From contig NZ_AP014862.1 of NCBI RefSeq assembly GCF_002355475.1, forward strand, positions 496,001-560,000: a stretch of DNA of 64,000 bases. The letters run 5' to 3'. Positions 43,058 through 54,035 of the stretch are shown one piece after another. Position numbers and translations under genes: made by a program. How positions within the stretch are numbered: position 1 is the first letter of the stretch; the number at the start of each line of letters is the position of its first letter. The notes beneath the pieces are model-generated. The model worked only from the letters and a program-made list of their open reading frames with translations. It was not told the origin of the DNA and ran no database searches. The DNA is from Pseudomonas furukawaii (GTDB taxonomy: Bacteria > Pseudomonadota > Gammaproteobacteria > Pseudomonadales > Pseudomonadaceae).

Positions 43058-46000
43058 TTATACAGGCGCCTTTTGCTGGGCGCCAATCGAGGGCAGGGGA
43101 TTGAGGAACTTGCGTTCGAAGGCTTCGGTCGGCAGGGCGGCGCTGACGATGAAGCCCTGGATCTGTTCGCAGCCTTCGGCGGTGAGGAAGGCCTCCTGGG
43201 CCGGTGTTTCGACGCCTTCGGCGATGACGGTGAGTTGCATGCTGCGACCCAGGGCGATGATGGCGCGGCTGATGGCGGCGTCGTTGGGGTCGTCGGGCAG
43301 GCCGTGGACGAAGGACTTGTCGATCTTGAGCACGTCCAGCGGCAGGCGTTTGAGGTAGCTGAGGGAGGAGTAGCCGGTGCCGAAGTCGTCGATGGCGAGT
43401 TGGACGCCAAGGGCCTTGAGGTTGTGCAGGACGCCGAGGGCTTCTTCGGCCTGGCTCATGATGAAGCCTTCGGTGATTTCCAGTTGCAGCCGTTGCGGCT
43501 CGAGGCCAAGCCCCTGGATGAGCCGTTGCAGGCGTTCCACCAGTTGCGGCTGGCGCAGTTGGGCGCCGGCGAGGTTGATGGAGAGCGGGCCGAAGGGGGC
43601 GTGGTCGTTCTGCCAGCGTTGCATCTGGCGGCAGGCCTGGGTCAGGACCCAGTCGCCAAGGGGCAGGATGAGGCCGCTTTCTTCGGCGATGGGGATGAAG
43701 CGCTCCGGGGGGATTTCGCCCAGGCGGGGGTGGTACCAGCGGACGAGGGCTTCGGCGCCGACGAGGGTGCGGTGCTGGAGGCTGAGTTTGGGTTGGTAGC
43801 TGAGGGACAGTTCGTTGCGTTCCAGGGCGCGGCGCAGTTCGGTTTCCAGCGACATGCGCTCGGTGGCCTGGCTGGTGAGGTCCTGGGTGTAGAGGTCGAT
43901 ACGGTTGCGGCCACGGGCCTTGGCCCGGTACATGGCGGCGTCGGCGTTCTTCACCAGGGTGGCGACGTCCTGGCCGTGCTCGGGGAAGAGGCTGATGCCG
44001 ATGCTGGCGCTCATGAAGAACTCGTGCTGGCCCGCGGGGAAGGGGGCTTCGAAGCAGGCGAGCAGTTTGTTGGCGACGGCCTGGGCGTCGCCAGCGTTGT
44101 GCAGGCCGGGGAGCAGGATGATGAATTCGTCGCCGCCCAGGCGGGCAACGGTGTCGATGTCCCGCAGGTGTTCCTTGAGGCGGCTGGCGATGCCTTTGAG
44201 GAGCAGGTCGCCCACGGGGTGGCCGAGGCTGTCGTTGATGTGCTTGAAGCGGTCCAGGTCGATGAAGAGGACGGCGCCGTGGTGGTGGTCGCTGGTGGCG
44301 TCGGCCAGGGCCAGTTGCAGCCGGCTTTCGAAGAGCAGGCGGTTGGGCAGGCCGGTGAGGGGGTCGTGGTGGGCCTGGTAGTCGAGCCGGGCCTGGGCGT
44401 GCTTGAGCGGGGAGATGTCGGCGAAGACGCCGACGTAGTGAGTGATGCGCTGGTGGCGGTCGCGCACGGCGTTGATGGTGAGCCATTCGGGATAGGGATC
44501 GCCGTTCTTGCGGCGGTTCCAGATTTCCCCCTGCCAGTGGCCTTCCCGTTCCAGTTGGTGCCAGAGGGCGGCGAAGAAGGCGCTGTCGTGCTGGCCGGAG
44601 GCGAGCAGGCGCGGCGTCCGGCCGAGGGCTTCGGCTTCGCCGTAGCCGGTGATTTCGCTGAAGGCGCGGTTGACGGCGGTGATGCGCTGGTCGGCGTCGG
44701 TGATCATGACGCCTTCGGCGGTGCTTTCGAAGACGGTGGCGGCCTGCAGCAGCTTGTCCTGCATCTGCTGGCGCTCGGTGATGTCTCGGGCAATGGTGAG
44801 CATGCAGACTTCGTCGCCGATGGGTATGGGCTGGGCGGAGAGTTCGCAGATGCGCAGTTGCCCGGCCTTTGTGCGGATCTGGGTGGTGAAGTGGTGGAGG
44901 CTGCCCTGTTCGCGTATGGAGCGGATCATGAGATCGCGGTCCGCCGGGTTGGCCCAGAGGCCGAGGTCGAGGGTTGAGCGGTCGGCGATTTCCCGTTGGT
45001 CGAAGCCGGTGATGCGGGTGAAGCCTTCGTTGGCTTCGAGCAGGAGTCCGTCGCGCATGCGGGTGATGAGCAGGCCGTCCGGGGAGGCGTGGAAGGCGCG
45101 GGCGAACTTCTCTTCGGAGACCTGGAGCTGCTGCTGGGTCTCCTTGAGCTGGGTGATGTCGCGGACGACGACGACGAGGGCGGGGGTGTCGTCGAGGTCG
45201 ACTGTCTGGGCGGAGATGAGGCCGATGAAGGTGTCGCCGTTGGTGCGGCGGAAGGGCATTTCGAAGTTGTGCAGCGGGTTGCCCTGCTGGAGGCGCTGGA
45301 GGAGTTTCGGGCCGATGCCGGGGATGCCCCAGATGTCGAGTTCGGTGGCGGTGCGGCCGATGGCGTCTTCGGCCTTGAGGCCGATCTGTTGTTCGAAGGT
45401 GTGGTTGACCGCCAGCAGGCTGCCGTCGGTGCGGCGGGCGATGACGATGATGTCGGGGCAGTTGTGGAAGACGGAGGCGAATTTCTGTTCCGAGAGGCGC
45501 AGGGCGTGTTCGGTCTGCTTGGCTTCGGTGATGTCGATCATCAGGCCGCGCATCATGCGGCTTTCGCCATGGGGGATGAGGGTGATGATGTCGCGGACCC
45601 AGAGGATGCGGCCGTCGGCGGCGATCATGCGGTAATCGAGGCTGTGGTCGCGGCCAAGCTGGGTCTCGGACTTGCAGAAGGCGGTGGCCCATTCGGCGTC
45701 GTCCGGGTGCAGGGCGCGGTGCCAGAAGCCGAGTTCGAGCCAGGCGGCCAGCGGGTAGCCCAGGAGGCGCTCGGCGTGGGGGGAGACGTAGGTGTATCGG
45801 TAGTCGTCGACGCGCATTTCCCAGGCGATGGCGTTGAGGCTTTCCACCAGGCCACGGTAGTGCTGTTCGCTGCTGCGCAGCTCTTCCTGGAGGGCGGCGC
45901 GGCTGGCCATTTCGTTGCTGAGCTTGCGGTTGACGCGGATGACGAAGGCGAGGGCGCCGCCGATGAGGAGGAGGGCGGGCAGGCCGTAGAGCAGGGCGCG

Positions 46001-46795
46001 GAGCCAGTCGGGGCGCCGCTGGAGCGCGCCGCCTACCCAGCGTTCCTGGATGGCGGCGGCTTCCTGGGGTGTGATTTCGGCGAAGACCTTGTCGAGTATG
46101 CCGGTGAGGATGGGCTGATTCTTGGGGGTGGCCATGGCCAGTTGGTAGCGGTAGGGCGTTTCGCCGCTGATGCTGATGCCGTCGAGCTTGAGCTGGCGCA
46201 GGCTCCAGACGCTGGAGGCGAGGTCGCCGACGAAGGCGTCCACCTTGCCGGTGGCGAGGGCCTGGAGGGCGGCGGCTACGGAGGGGTAGGCCTGCAAGCT
46301 GAGGTCCGGATGCTGGCTGCGGAGGAGTTCGTGGGGGGCGTAGTCGGCGACGACGCCGACACGCAGGCCGTAGAGGTCCTTGAGTCCGGAGGGTTGTGGG
46401 CCTTTGGTCTGGGAGAGGATGACGATGGGGAAGTCGAGGTAGGGGCGGGTGAAGAGCAGGTATTGCTGGCGCTCCGGCGTGGACATGATGCCGGGAAGGA
46501 TGTCGAGCTGGCCGGTGCGGGCCTGGTGCAGCACTTCACCCCAGCTGCTGGGTTCGACGGGGGTGAGCTCGATGTCCAGGCGCTGGCGGATCAGTTCGAC
46601 GTAGTCGGCTGCCAGGCCCTGGTGGCGGCCCTGCTCGTCACGGAACTCGAAGGGCGGCCAGGAGGCGTCGATGCCCAGACGGAGTTCGTCGTGGTCGTCG
46701 AGCCAGGCCTGTTCGTCCGGGGTGAGCGTGAGTGCCCCGGCCGGTAAGGTCCAGAGTGCCAGCCACAGCATGAATACGGCCCGCGCTCGCGCCAT
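43058..46795 (-). CDS. rmcA: RmcA: VFT-TM-PAS4-GGDEF-EAL cyclic-di-GMP signalling protein
   Basis: A 1245-aa membrane protein, the same length as P. aeruginosa RmcA (PA0575) and in the same place beside rpoD. Signal/anchor at about 5-22; periplasmic amino-acid-binding-like domain (SBP_bac_3) about 30-255; transmembrane helix about 270-290; four PAS domains about 315-800; GGDEF domain with intact VARLGGDEFIILLPG; EAL domain with intact GAEALVRWYHP. RmcA lowers c-di-GMP and affects colony morphology in response to redox state, and its VFT domain is reported to sense L-arginine. The start at 46795 is chosen for its membrane signal and AAGGA upstream; the frame stays open to 46876. Confidence 0.92.
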   Translation of the reverse strand: MARARAVFMLWLALWTLPAGALTLTPDEQAWLDDHDELRLGIDASWPPFEFRDEQGRHQGLAADYVELIRQRLDIELTPVEPSSWGEVLHQARTGQLDILPGIMSTPERQQYLLFTRPYLDFPIVILSQTKGPQPSGLKDLYGLRVGVVADYAPHELLRSQHPDLSLQAYPSVAAALQALATGKVDAFVGDLASSVWSLRQLKLDGISISGETPYRYQLAMATPKNQPILTGILDKVFAEITPQEAAAIQERWVGGALQRRPDWLRALLYGLPALLLIGGALAFVIRVNRKLSNEMASRAALQEELRSSEQHYRGLVESLNAIAWEMRVDDYRYTYVSPHAERLLGYPLAAWLELGFWHRALHPDDAEWATAFCKSETQLGRDHSLDYRMIAADGRILWVRDIITLIPHGESRMMRGLMIDITEAKQTEHALRLSEQKFASVFHNCPDIIVIARRTDGSLLAVNHTFEQQIGLKAEDAIGRTATELDIWGIPGIGPKLLQRLQQGNPLHNFEMPFRRTNGDTFIGLISAQTVDLDDTPALVVVVRDITQLKETQQQLQVSEEKFARAFHASPDGLLITRMRDGLLLEANEGFTRITGFDQREIADRSTLDLGLWANPADRDLMIRSIREQGSLHHFTTQIRTKAGQLRICELSAQPIPIGDEVCMLTIARDITERQQMQDKLLQAATVFESTAEGVMITDADQRITAVNRAFSEITGYGEAEALGRTPRLLASGQHDSAFFAALWHQLEREGHWQGEIWNRRKNGDPYPEWLTINAVRDRHQRITHYVGVFADISPLKHAQARLDYQAHHDPLTGLPNRLLFESRLQLALADATSDHHHGAVLFIDLDRFKHINDSLGHPVGDLLLKGIASRLKEHLRDIDTVARLGGDEFIILLPGLHNAGDAQAVANKLLACFEAPFPAGQHEFFMSASIGISLFPEHGQDVATLVKNADAAMYRAKARGRNRIDLYTQDLTSQATERMSLETELRRALERNELSLSYQPKLSLQHRTLVGAEALVRWYHPRLGEIPPERFIPIAEESGLILPLGDWVLTQACRQMQRWQNDHAPFGPLSINLAGAQLRQPQLVERLQRLIQGLGLEPQRLQLEITEGFIMSQAEEALGVLHNLKALGVQLAIDDFGTGYSSLSYLKRLPLDVLKIDKSFVHGLPDDPNDAAISRAIIALGRSMQLTVIAEGVETPAQEAFLTAEGCEQIQGFIVSAALPTEAFERKFLNPLPSIGAQQKAPV

Positions 46796-46896
46796 CGGCG
46801 GCCTCGTTCCTTGGAGGGATTCAGGTCGAAGTGTAGTCGGCGCTCGTGACCGTCTGGAAGAGGGCGGTGGTGGCAAACTGATATGTTGTGCGCGGA

Positions 46897-46925
46897 AAAG
46901 AAAACCCCCGGGCTGGCCGGGGGTT
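46897..46925 (-). terminator. Rho-independent terminator after rpoD
   Basis: On the minus strand AACCCCCGGC-CAG-CCCGGGGGTT is followed by TTCTTTTCC. It begins 12 bp past the rpoD stop and separates rpoD from rmcA. Confidence 0.88.
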
Positions 46926-46936
46926 GTCTATGTCGC

Positions 46937-48790
46937 TTACTCGTCGAGGAAGGAACGCAGGTGCTCGCTTCGGGACGGGTGACGCAGCTTGCGCAGCGCC
47001 TTGGCTTCGATCTGACGGATACGCTCGCGGGTGACGTCGAACTGCTTGCCCACTTCCTCGAGGGTGTGGTCGGTGTTCATGTCGATGCCGAAACGCATGC
47101 GCAGCACCTTGGCTTCACGGGCAGTGAGGCCGGCCAGGACTTCGCGGGTGGCTTCCTTCAGGCTTTCGACGGTGGCCACGTCGATCGGGGACTGCATGGT
47201 GCTGTCCTCGATGAAGTCGCCCAGGTGCGAATCCTCGTCGTCGCCGATCGGGGTTTCCATGGAGATCGGTTCCTTGGCGATCTTCAGGACCTTGCGGATC
47301 TTGTCCTCGGGCATCTCCATGCGCTCGCCAAGCTCTTCCGGGGTGGGCTCGCGGCCCATCTCCTGGAGCATCTGGCGGGAGATGCGGTTGAGCTTGTTGA
47401 TGGTCTCGATCATGTGCACCGGGATACGGATGGTGCGCGCCTGGTCGGCGATCGAGCGGGTGATCGCCTGGCGAATCCACCAGGTGGCGTAGGTCGAGAA
47501 CTTGTAGCCGCGACGGTATTCGAACTTGTCCACCGCCTTCATCAGGCCGATGTTGCCTTCCTGGATCAGGTCGAGGAACTGCAGGCCGCGGTTGGTGTAC
47601 TTCTTGGCGATGGAGATCACGAGGCGCAGGTTGGCCTCGACCATCTCTTTCTTCGCCCGGCGAGCCTTGGCTTCACCGATGGACATGCGGCGGTTGATGT
47701 CCTTGATTTCGTTGACCGTCAGTTCGACTTCCTGCTCAAGGTCCACCAGCTTCTGCTGGTTGCGCTTGATGTCGTCGGACAGGCGGCCAATGGCTTCGGC
47801 GTACTTCGCTTTGCCGCTGGCCAGGCCGTCGGCCCAGGTCAGGTCGACTTCGTTACCCGGGAACAGGCGCAGGAAGTCGGCGCGGGGCATGCGGGCATCG
47901 CGGACGCAGAGCTGCATGATGGCGCGTTCCTGGGCGCGGACGCGGTCCAGGGCGCTGCGAACTTTCTCCACCAGCGCGTCGAATTGCTTCGGCACCAGCT
48001 TGATGGGCATGAAGAGCTCGGCCAGGGCCAGCAGTTCCGCAATGGCCTCCTTGCTGCTGCGGCCATGCTTCTTGAGCGCCTTCTTGGCTTTCTCGAGCTG
48101 CTCGGACACGGCGGTGAAGCGGCGAAGGGCTTCTTCCGGGTCGGGGCCACCATCGCCCTCGTCCTCGGAGTCGTCGCTTTCGCCTTCTTCGTCTTCTTCG
48201 TCGTCGTCCTTGGTCTTGGCGGCGGCGTTGTCGTCCTTGAGTTCAGGCTCGACTTCTTCGGCCGGCAGGGTGCCGTCATCAGGATCGATGTAGCCGTTGA
48301 GTACGTCGGAGAGGCGGCCACCTTCGGTGGTGACGCGGTGGTATTCGCTGAGAATGCCGTCGACGGCTCCGGGGAAGTGGGCGATAGCGCTCATCACTTC
48401 ACGGATGCCTTCTTCGATGCGTTTGGCGATTTCGATCTCGCCTTCGCGGGTCAGCAGCTCCACGGTGCCCATTTCACGCATGTACATGCGCACTGGGTCG
48501 GTGGTGCGACCGATGTCGGTCTCCACCGCGGCCAGGGCGGCGGCGGCTTCTTCGGCTGCGGCTTCGTCGGTGTCGGCTTCGGCCAGCAACAGGGCATCCG
48601 CATCCGGGGCACTCTCGAATACGTTGATCCCCATGTCGTTGATCATGCGGATGATGTCTTCCACCTGTTCCGGATCGGAAATATCCTCCGGCAGGTGGTC
48701 GTTGACCTCCGCGTAAGTCAGGTATCCCTGCTCACGGCCACGGGCGATCAACTCTTTGAGGCGAGACTGCTGTTGCGCTTTTCCGGACAT
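46937..48790 (-). CDS. rpoD: RNA polymerase primary sigma factor RpoD
   Basis: A 617-aa sigma-70. It has region 1.1, an acidic non-conserved region (about residues 170-215), regions 2 ([20 protein letters not shown]), 3 and 4 ([23 protein letters not shown] near the C-terminus). Third gene of the rpsU-dnaG-rpoD macromolecular synthesis operon; 67 bp separate it from dnaG. Confidence 0.97.
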   Translation of the reverse strand: MSGKAQQQSRLKELIARGREQGYLTYAEVNDHLPEDISDPEQVEDIIRMINDMGINVFESAPDADALLLAEADTDEAAAEEAAAALAAVETDIGRTTDPVRMYMREMGTVELLTREGEIEIAKRIEEGIREVMSAIAHFPGAVDGILSEYHRVTTEGGRLSDVLNGYIDPDDGTLPAEEVEPELKDDNAAAKTKDDDEEDEEGESDDSEDEGDGGPDPEEALRRFTAVSEQLEKAKKALKKHGRSSKEAIAELLALAELFMPIKLVPKQFDALVEKVRSALDRVRAQERAIMQLCVRDARMPRADFLRLFPGNEVDLTWADGLASGKAKYAEAIGRLSDDIKRNQQKLVDLEQEVELTVNEIKDINRRMSIGEAKARRAKKEMVEANLRLVISIAKKYTNRGLQFLDLIQEGNIGLMKAVDKFEYRRGYKFSTYATWWIRQAITRSIADQARTIRIPVHMIETINKLNRISRQMLQEMGREPTPEELGERMEMPEDKIRKVLKIAKEPISMETPIGDDEDSHLGDFIEDSTMQSPIDVATVESLKEATREVLAGLTAREAKVLRMRFGIDMNTDHTLEEVGKQFDVTRERIRQIEAKALRKLRHPSRSEHLRSFLDE

Positions 48791-48857
48791 AGCACCCTAT
48801 CCACTTAAGGTCTTGGCGGGCTAAAAACAAGCCGAGGATTATACCTGATCCGGGGCC

Positions 48858-50855
48858 TCACGCGCCAGTTGAGGTCGGTGTCAGGGGGGACGTGTTGCGG
48901 CTGAGGAGGTCGCGCAGCTGATCTTTTTCCTCTGCGCTCAGTTCGCTTTGCCGCGCTTTCCGCAGCAGACTTTCCAGGCGGCGTTCCCGCTGGCGGGCCG
49001 ATAAGCTAGTTATAGTGTCGAAAAACTGTTGTTCAAGGTTGTCTTCGGAAATCAGCCATTCCTTCTCCGCCAGCGCCCTCAGCAGACGGCCCTGTTCGGT
49101 ACCGTGCCAGCGGGCGATCAGCTGCAGCGAGCGGAGTTTCGGATTCTTTTGCACGGCCTCGACCAAGGCCACCATCAGCTGGGCATAGGTGTCGTCTTCG
49201 GCGGCGAAATGGGCGGCATCTTCCACCTTCTGGGCGAGCGAGGGATGGTGGAGCAGGGTGCGCAGCGCGGTCAGGGTGGGGGTTTCCACCTTCACTTCGG
49301 TGCGCGGCGGCCGCTTGAAGTCGTCGCGGCCCTGCCGGTTCCACTTCTTGCCGTCCTTCTTCCAGTCGCCCTTCTTCCATTCCTTGCGCTGGCCGCCCTG
49401 CTGCCAGTCTCCCTGGGGCTGCGCCGGCGCCTCGAAGTAGTGGGAAGGGTCCACGTCGTGCTGCTGGTCGTCATAACCGGAAAAACTTTCGTAGTAGGCA
49501 TCTTCCGACGTCCCGTGAACATCCTGGCTGGCGCTGCCGCTGGGCATGCTTCGGGCCAATTGGCCCAGGGCGTCACCATTCAGGCCTGTGATTTCGGCCA
49601 GGCGCTGACGCATCAGGACTTTCAGGTTGGCGCCGGGTATGCGCTCGATCAGCGGGGCGGCGAGCGTCGCCAGGTGCGCCTTGCCTTCCAGGGAGGCGGG
49701 GTCGGCTTCCAGCGTCAGTTGCTGGAAGAAGTAGTCGGCCAGGGGTTGGGCGTGCTGGGTGATCCGTGCGCGGAAGGCGTCGGTGCCTTCCTTGCGGACC
49801 AGGCTGTCGGGGTCTTCGCCTTCCGGCAGGAAGAGGAAGCGCGCGCGTCGGCCGTCTTCCAGGCTTGGCAATGTGGCCTCCAGGGCGCGCCATGCGGCCT
49901 TGCGCCCGGCCTGGTCGCCATCGAAGCAGAAGAGGATGCTCGGCACCAGGCGGAACAGGCGCCGAACGTGTTCTTCGCTGGTGGCTGTGCCCAGGGTGGC
50001 GACCGCATTGCGCAGGCCCTGTTGGGCAAGCGCGATGACGTCCATGTAGCCCTCGACCACCATGATTTCGTCGAGGTTGCGATTGTGCTTGCGTGCCTCG
50101 AACAGGCCGTAGAGTTCCTGCCCCTTGTGGAACACCGGGGTTTCAGGGGAGTTCAGGTACTTGGGCTTGTCGTCGCCGAGTACGCGGCCGCCGAAGGCGA
50201 TGATCCGGCCGCGACTGTCGCGTATCGGGAACATCACACGGTCGCGGAAACGGTCGTAGCGCTTGCCCGTGTCGGCGTTCTCGATCAGCAGGCCGGCGTC
50301 GATCATGTGCTTCTGTTGCAGGCTGTCGCCGCCCATGTGCTTGAGCAGGTTGTCCCAGCCGGGCGGGGCGAAGCCGAGTGCGAAATCACGGGCGATCTCG
50401 CCGGTCAGGCCGCGGCCCTTGAGGTACTCCACCGCAGCCTTGCGGGTGGGGTGTTGCTTCAGGGCGTGACGGTAGTAGTCCGATGCCGCGGTCAGCAGGG
50501 CGTAGAGTGGTGAGTCGCTGGGCTGTCGTGGTCGGTTGCTACGCCCGGCGCCTTCTTCCCGGGGAACATCCAGGCCTGCGCGCTTGGCCAGTTCCTCGAC
50601 CGCCTGGGGGAAGTCCAGGTGGTCGTGGTCCATGATGAACCCGAGGGCGTTGCCGCCGGCGCCGCAGCCGAAGCAGTAGTAGAACTGCTTGTCCGGGCTG
50701 ACGCTGAAAGAGGGCGTTTTCTCGTTATGGAAGGGGCAGCGCGCGGTGTAGTTCTTGCCGGCCTTTTTCAGCTGCACGCGCGAGCCGACCACTTCGACGA
50801 TGTCGGTGCGGTTCAGCAGGTCGTCGATGAAGCCTTGGGGAATCAGGCCGGCCAT
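48858..50855 (-). CDS. dnaG: DNA primase DnaG
   Basis: A 665-aa primase. The N-terminal CHC2 zinc finger (CPFHNEKTPSF … YYCFGCGAGG, about residues 40-65), the catalytic TOPRIM domain with MVVEGYMDVIAL at about 263-274 and the C-terminal DnaB-binding domain are complete. A glutamine/lysine-rich linker at about 470-530 is less conserved. Lies between rpsU and rpoD. The start at 50855 gives MAGLIPQGFIDDLLNRTDIV, the family N-terminus; the longer frame to 50999 is not coding. Confidence 0.97.
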   Translation of the reverse strand: MAGLIPQGFIDDLLNRTDIVEVVGSRVQLKKAGKNYTARCPFHNEKTPSFSVSPDKQFYYCFGCGAGGNALGFIMDHDHLDFPQAVEELAKRAGLDVPREEGAGRSNRPRQPSDSPLYALLTAASDYYRHALKQHPTRKAAVEYLKGRGLTGEIARDFALGFAPPGWDNLLKHMGGDSLQQKHMIDAGLLIENADTGKRYDRFRDRVMFPIRDSRGRIIAFGGRVLGDDKPKYLNSPETPVFHKGQELYGLFEARKHNRNLDEIMVVEGYMDVIALAQQGLRNAVATLGTATSEEHVRRLFRLVPSILFCFDGDQAGRKAAWRALEATLPSLEDGRRARFLFLPEGEDPDSLVRKEGTDAFRARITQHAQPLADYFFQQLTLEADPASLEGKAHLATLAAPLIERIPGANLKVLMRQRLAEITGLNGDALGQLARSMPSGSASQDVHGTSEDAYYESFSGYDDQQHDVDPSHYFEAPAQPQGDWQQGGQRKEWKKGDWKKDGKKWNRQGRDDFKRPPRTEVKVETPTLTALRTLLHHPSLAQKVEDAAHFAAEDDTYAQLMVALVEAVQKNPKLRSLQLIARWHGTEQGRLLRALAEKEWLISEDNLEQQFFDTITSLSARQRERRLESLLRKARQSELSAEEKDQLRDLLSRNTSPLTPTSTGA

Positions 50856-50942
50856 AAAGGGGCTGCTCGGGTCGCGGAAAGGGTCAAAGCATACTCGCGC
50901 CAGGGCGGAGTGGCGACAGGCGGGAGCATGGTCCCGGAAAGC

Positions 50943-50982
50943 AAAAAACCCCGCGATTCGCCTTGGCGAAGCGGAGTTTTCC
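50943..50982 (-). terminator. Terminator/attenuator between rpsU and dnaG
   Basis: On the minus strand CCGCTTCGCC-AA-GGCGAATCGCGG ends in GGTTTTTT. It lies 70-110 bp past rpsU. In this operon, a partial terminator makes rpsU far more abundant than dnaG in enterobacteria; the same arrangement is seen here. Confidence 0.82.
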
Positions 50983-51049
50983 GTGTGCCCATCATGCACT
51001 CGCCCGGCCAGGGCCGGGCGATGCTGGAGCGTGCAGCTGAGAGGTTAAC

Positions 51050-51265
51050 TCAGTACAGGCGCTCGCGGCGACGCTGTTCGCGCTGCACTTTCTTGGCGTG
51101 ACGCTTGACGGCGGCAGCGGCCTTGCGCTTGCGCTCAGCGGTGGGCTTTTCGTAGAACTCGCGGCTACGGACTTCAGCCAGTACACCGGCTTTCTCGCAG
51201 GAGCGCTTGAAACGACGCAGGGCTACGTCGAAGGGTTCGTTCTCTTTAACTTTGACGGCTGGCAT
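51050..51265 (-). CDS. rpsU: 30S ribosomal protein bS21
   Basis: A 71-aa basic protein starting [20 protein letters not shown] and ending QRRRERLY, the normal bS21 sequence and length. First gene of the rpsU-dnaG-rpoD operon and divergent from tsaD, with a 203-bp shared promoter region. Confidence 0.97.
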   Translation of the reverse strand: MPAVKVKENEPFDVALRRFKRSCEKAGVLAEVRSREFYEKPTAERKRKAAAAVKRHAKKVQREQRRRERLY

Positions 51266-51468
51266 CCAGGTCGTACCTTCATCAATTACCGAATGGTCGA
51301 CGCATTCCGGCAATAGCAGGCTCAGTGCGTCGGATTTCAAGGGCTGCGGATATTAACGCCTTGGGCCTTGGAATGCAAAGCCTTCAGTCGAAAACCGCTG
51401 GTCGGCGAGAGGGGCGAGGATTATGATTCGCGGCTTCTCGAATTACCAGGCCAGAAAGGCTCGTTCCC

Positions 51469-52494
51469 ATGCTAGTGCTGGGGTTGGAAACCTCCTGCGA
51501 CGAAACCGGCGTCGCCCTATACGACAGTGAGCGCGGCCTGCTGGCCGATGCGCTGTTCAGTCAGATCGACCTGCACCGGGTCTACGGCGGCGTCGTGCCT
51601 GAACTCGCCTCCCGCGACCATGTGAAGCGCATGCTGCCGTTGCTGCGCCAGGTGCTGGAAGAGGCCGGCCGTACCCCCGAAGACATCGATGGCATCGCCT
51701 ATACCGCCGGCCCCGGACTGGTGGGAGCGCTGCTGGTCGGTGCGTCCTGCGCCCAGGCGCTGGCCTTTGCCTGGGGCGTTCCGGCACTGGGTGTGCACCA
51801 CATGGAGGGCCATCTGCTGGCTCCCATGCTGGAAGAGCAGCCGCCGCAGTTCCCGTTCGTCGCCCTGTTGGTTTCGGGCGGGCACACCCAGTTGGTCCGG
51901 GTCGATGGCATCGGCCGCTACGCCTTGCTGGGCGAGTCGGTGGATGATGCCGCCGGCGAGGCCTTCGACAAGACCGCCAAGCTGATCGGACTGGGTTATC
52001 CCGGTGGCCCCGAGATCGCTCGTCTGGCCCAGAGCGGTACCCCGGGCCGCTTCACTTTCCCTCGCCCGATGACCGATCGTCCGGGGCTGGACTTCAGCTT
52101 CAGCGGCCTCAAGACCTTCGCCCTCAATACCTGGCAGCAATGCCGCAATGCTGGGGACGACGGCGAGCAAACCCGTTGCGACATCGCTCTGGCCTTCGAG
52201 CAGGCGGTGGTGGAGACTCTCACCATCAAGTGCAAGCGGGCCCTCAAGCAGACCGGCTTGAAGAACCTGGTGATCGCGGGAGGCGTAAGTGCCAACCAGT
52301 CGCTCCGCCAGTCCCTGGCGCGGATGCTGGGAGAGCTGAACGGCGAGGTGTTCTACGCCCGCCCGCGCTTCTGCACCGACAACGGCGCCATGATTGCCTA
52401 TGCCGGTTGCCAGCGCTTGCTGGCGGGGCAGCAGGACGGCCCGGCAATCACCGTGCAGGCCCGTTGGCCGATGGAGCAGCTTCCCGCCATCTGA
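51469..52494 (+). CDS. tsaD: tRNA N6-adenosine threonylcarbamoyltransferase TsaD
   Basis: A 341-aa ASKHA-fold protein starting [20 protein letters not shown]. The metal site HHMEGHL is at about 109-115; VSGGHTQLV and the [10 protein letters not shown] segment complete the active site. Installs t6A37 on ANN-decoding tRNAs together with TsaB/C/E. Divergent from rpsU, as in other Pseudomonas. Confidence 0.97.
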   Translation: MLVLGLETSCDETGVALYDSERGLLADALFSQIDLHRVYGGVVPELASRDHVKRMLPLLRQVLEEAGRTPEDIDGIAYTAGPGLVGALLVGASCAQALAFAWGVPALGVHHMEGHLLAPMLEEQPPQFPFVALLVSGGHTQLVRVDGIGRYALLGESVDDAAGEAFDKTAKLIGLGYPGGPEIARLAQSGTPGRFTFPRPMTDRPGLDFSFSGLKTFALNTWQQCRNAGDDGEQTRCDIALAFEQAVVETLTIKCKRALKQTGLKNLVIAGGVSANQSLRQSLARMLGELNGEVFYARPRFCTDNGAMIAYAGCQRLLAGQQDGPAITVQARWPMEQLPAI

Positions 52495-52525
52495 CCGCTG
52501 TGTACGCGGTGTTCACTCGGATGCA

Positions 52526-53095
52526 TCAGAAATGCCGTTCGCGTCCGGCGAAAAGGTCGCGTAGATTGCCGCGATGGCGCCAGACGATGAGTGCGGTGAG
52601 TACCGTCATCGGCAGCAGGGCGCCGGGTTGCCGCCAGGCCAGCAGTGGCAGGGTGAGCGGCGTGGCGATCAGGGCGGCCAGGGAACTGGTGCGGGTCAGG
52701 TAGAAGGTCAGCAGCCAGGTGCTGATGGCCAGCAAGGCGGCGGGGGGATAGAGCCCCAGGAGCATGCCGGCGGCAGTGGCGACGCCCTTGCCGCCGCGGA
52801 AGCGGAAGTACAGCGGATACAGGTGCCCGAGTACAGCGGCAAGGCCGATCCAGGCCTGCTGTTGGATACCCAGGCCGCAGAGGTGGGCGATCAGTACCGG
52901 CAGCAGGCCTTTAAGCAGGTCGCCGAGCAGGGTCAGGATCGCGAGTTTCTTGCCCGCCACCCGCAACATGTTGGTGGCGCCAGGGTTGCCGGAACCCTGG
53001 GCACGCGGGTCGCCCGTGCCGAACAGCCGGCTGAGCAGAATGGCGAAGGACAACGATCCGAGCAGGTAGGCGAGAGTCGCCAGCAGCCAAAACAT
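52526..53095 (-). CDS. plsY: Acyl-phosphate:glycerol-3-phosphate acyltransferase PlsY
   Basis: A 189-aa inner-membrane enzyme starting [20 protein letters not shown]. The three conserved motifs are present: [12 protein letters not shown], the [13 protein letters not shown] loop and [10 protein letters not shown]. First acylation step of phospholipid synthesis with PlsX. An ATG 9 bp earlier (MDTM) is possible, but the chosen start gives the usual family length. Divergent from folB. Confidence 0.96.
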   Translation of the reverse strand: MFWLLATLAYLLGSLSFAILLSRLFGTGDPRAQGSGNPGATNMLRVAGKKLAILTLLGDLLKGLLPVLIAHLCGLGIQQQAWIGLAAVLGHLYPLYFRFRGGKGVATAAGMLLGLYPPAALLAISTWLLTFYLTRTSSLAALIATPLTLPLLAWRQPGALLPMTVLTALIVWRHRGNLRDLFAGRERHF

Positions 53096-53146
53096 GGTAT
53101 CCATTCCGGGGCGAGGAAGTCCCGATTCTAGCGGGGCAGCACTGAC

Positions 53147-53500
53147 GTGGACATGGTTTTCATCGAAGGTCTGGAAGTCGACACCGTCATCGGTGCCTAC
53201 GACTGGGAGCGCAGCATTCGCCAGTGCCTGCGCCTGGACCTGCAGTTCGGCTGGGACAATCGTCCCGCCGCGGAAGGCGATGACCTGGAGAAGGCCCTCG
53301 ACTATGCCTCTGTGTCCCAGCGTATCCAGGCGTTCGCCGCCGAGTCCCAGTTTCTTCTGGTTGAGACCTTCGCCGAGCGCCTGGTGGCGCTGCTGATGGC
53401 CGAGTTCAATATCCCCTGGGTCCGCCTGAAGTTGCACAAGCCGGGGGCCGTCCCGGCTGCCAGCAGCGTTGGTGTGGAGATCGAGCGCGGATGTCGCTGA
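53147..53500 (+). CDS. folB: Dihydroneopterin aldolase
   Basis: A 117-aa enzyme with [18 protein letters not shown] (catalytic region), [10 protein letters not shown] and [11 protein letters not shown], ending with the active-site [10 protein letters not shown]. Converts dihydroneopterin to 6-hydroxymethyl-dihydropterin in folate synthesis. Starts at GTG (VDM…), as the family N-terminus requires; the ATG two codons later is possible. Overlaps folK by 10 bp. Confidence 0.95.
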   Translation: MDMVFIEGLEVDTVIGAYDWERSIRQCLRLDLQFGWDNRPAAEGDDLEKALDYASVSQRIQAFAAESQFLLVETFAERLVALLMAEFNIPWVRLKLHKPGAVPAASSVGVEIERGCR

Positions 53501-54030
53501 CGCGTATCTACCTCGGGCTCGGCAGCAATATCGAGCGCGAACGCAACCTGACCGCCGGCCTCGACGCGCTGGCGGTATTCCTTCATGACCTGCGCTGCTC
53601 GCCAGTGTTCGAGAGCCTGCCGGTCGGTATTCGCAGCGGCAACTTCTTCAACTTCGTGGTGGAGGCGAAGACCGACCTTCCCTTGCATGAACTGGATCGC
53701 CGGCTCAAGGACATCGAGGCCGATAACGGCCGCTATGCGCCAGGTCGCAAGGGGTTGCCGCTGGACATCGACGTGTTGCTCTACGGCGATCGCGTCGGCA
53801 ACTTCGACGGCCTGGTCCTGCCCCGCGCCGAGGTGCTTAAGAACGCTTTCGTGCTCTGGCCCCTGTCGATCCTGGCCCCTGACACCCTTCATCCGGGCGA
53901 GGAGCGCAGCTTCGCCGACCTCTGGGAGTCGTCCGCCATTCAGCAGGCGCTCTGGCCGGCCTCCTTCCGTTGGCACGGTGTCGAGCTGACTCCCGTCACG
54001 CTGCTGCAGGCCTACCCCGCGCCGGCCTGA
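53491..54030 (+). CDS. folK: 2-amino-4-hydroxy-6-hydroxymethyldihydropteridine pyrophosphokinase (FolK-type)
   Basis: A 179-aa HPPK. It contains [14 protein letters not shown] at residues 7-20, [13 protein letters not shown] and the [10 protein letters not shown] metal/substrate motif at about residues 91-100. Transfers pyrophosphate to the folB product. Starts inside the end of folB, so translationally coupled. Pseudomonas carry a second folK elsewhere, so this may be a paralogue. Confidence 0.9.
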   Translation: MSLTRIYLGLGSNIERERNLTAGLDALAVFLHDLRCSPVFESLPVGIRSGNFFNFVVEAKTDLPLHELDRRLKDIEADNGRYAPGRKGLPLDIDVLLYGDRVGNFDGLVLPRAEVLKNAFVLWPLSILAPDTLHPGEERSFADLWESSAIQQALWPASFRWHGVELTPVTLLQAYPAPA

Positions 54031-54035
54031 GGTGC

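Noticed and set aside
43020-45692. 890-codon minus-strand frame overlapping rmcA
   Set aside because: A high-GC shadow rich in Arg, Pro and His with no motifs; the true frame encodes RmcA with complete GGDEF and EAL motifs.
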